6,317 nucleotides of DNA from Clostridium sp. UBA4108 (GTDB lineage: Bacteria; Bacillota; Clostridia; Clostridiales; Clostridiaceae). How positions within the stretch are numbered: the first letter of the stretch is position 1; each line of letters starts with the position of its first letter. Where the stretch lies: positions 39,907-46,223 of the forward strand of contig DFXM01000026.1 in assembly GCA_002381695.1 (NCBI GenBank), in the 5' to 3' direction. Position numbers and translations under genes: made by a program. Shown here piece by piece: positions 6,059 through 6,317 of the stretch. The notes under the pieces are model-generated. The model saw nothing but the letters and a program-made list of their open reading frames with translations, was not told the DNA's origin and made no database searches.

Positions 6059-6087
6059 TTGAAGAAATATTTTGGCAGGAGTATAAT
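6059..6087 (+). promoter_or_regulatory. Sigma-A promoter of the tRNA-Glu gene
   Basis: TTGAAG (6059-6064) and a perfect TATAAT (6082-6087) are separated by 17 bases. The predicted start near 6094 is about nine bases before the mature tRNA 5' end, so only a short 5' leader needs removal by RNase P. Confidence 0.83.
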
Positions 6088-6102
6088 AAGAAATGTAGTT
6101 AT

Positions 6103-6177
6103 GGCTCCTTGGTCAAGAGGTTAAGACACCACCCTCTCACGGTGGTAACAGGGGTTCGATTCCCCTAGGAGTCACCA
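6103..6177 (+). tRNA. tRNA-Glu, anticodon CTC
   Basis: A full cloverleaf can be drawn. The acceptor stem pairs GGCTCCT (6103-6109) with AGGAGTC (6167-6173), with one G-U pair, followed by discriminator A6174 and encoded CCA (6175-6177). The anticodon stem pairs CCACC (6129-6133) with GGTGG (6141-6145). The loop CTCTCAC puts CTC at 6136-6138, which reads the glutamate codon GAG. The T arm pairs AGGGG (6150-6154) with CCCCT (6162-6166) around TTCGATT. The D arm contains GGTCAAGAGGTTAAGA. The body closely resembles typical bacterial tRNA-Glu. It has its own promoter and terminator, so it is a single-gene unit. Confidence 0.96.
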
Positions 6178-6189
6178 TTAATTTAAAAC

Positions 6190-6231
6190 AAAAAATCATA
6201 TGTGAATTTTAAATTCACATATGATTTTTTT
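6190..6231. terminator. Strong terminator after tRNA-Glu
   Basis: TCATATGTGAATT (6196-6208) pairs perfectly with AATTCACATATGA (6212-6224) around a three-base loop. A run of As precedes the stem and seven Ts follow it (6225-6231). The A-run on the 5' side means it could also stop transcription arriving from the right on the minus strand. The remaining 86 bases of the window hold no feature I can support. Confidence 0.92.
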
Positions 6232-6317
6232 AATATATAAGTTGTAGTTAAGTTTCTACATTATACAAATAGGTTTAAATATAAAATTAGATTAATTAGA
6301 ACTTCATATTATTACTG

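Overview
The window looks like chromosomal DNA of an endospore-forming, low-G+C Firmicute, most likely Clostridium sensu lato. The evidence is the AT-rich sequence, strong AGGAGG-type ribosome binding sites, the sporulation genes spmA and spmB, and a methionyl-tRNA synthetase controlled by a T-box leader. I cannot name the species. Genes are ordinary core and housekeeping genes; no phage, IS element, CRISPR array or defence system is visible.

Layout. Positions 71-256 (minus strand) encode a 61-residue predicted coiled-coil protein of unknown function. It diverges from the spmA-spmB pair (546-1672, plus strand), whose two membrane proteins are needed in Bacillus for proper spore core dehydration and heat resistance. 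spmB converges on a MATE-family multidrug/cation exporter (1711-3078, minus strand). The two share a long hairpin at 1671-1698 that can end transcription from both sides. The exporter has its own sigma-A-type promoter at 3108-3136.

The gap at 3097-3953 is regulatory and repetitive. It contains a GC-rich, palindrome-rich repeat cluster (3144-3243), then about 130 bases in which I see nothing recognisable (3244-3374), and then a worn relative of the repeat (3375-3427). A near-consensus promoter follows (TTGACA, 17 bases, TATGAT), then a complete T-box riboswitch (about 3481-3785). Another short run of repeat-like palindromes and a 10-bp hairpin lie just before metG. The T-box has an AUG specifier codon in its Stem I internal loop, a canonical seven-base UGGUACC antiterminator bulge and an intrinsic terminator. 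It is therefore expected to sense uncharged tRNA-Met and to allow readthrough into metG (3954-5888).

metG ends at a hairpin terminator (5931-5974). A separate transcription unit follows: a sigma-A promoter, a tRNA-Glu gene with anticodon CTC and encoded CCA (6103-6177), and a strong terminator (6190-6231). The last 86 bases contain nothing I can call.

No new multi-gene system is evident. The least explained item is the palindromic repeat family around the metG leader, including a piece that would be transcribed between the T-box and the metG start codon.
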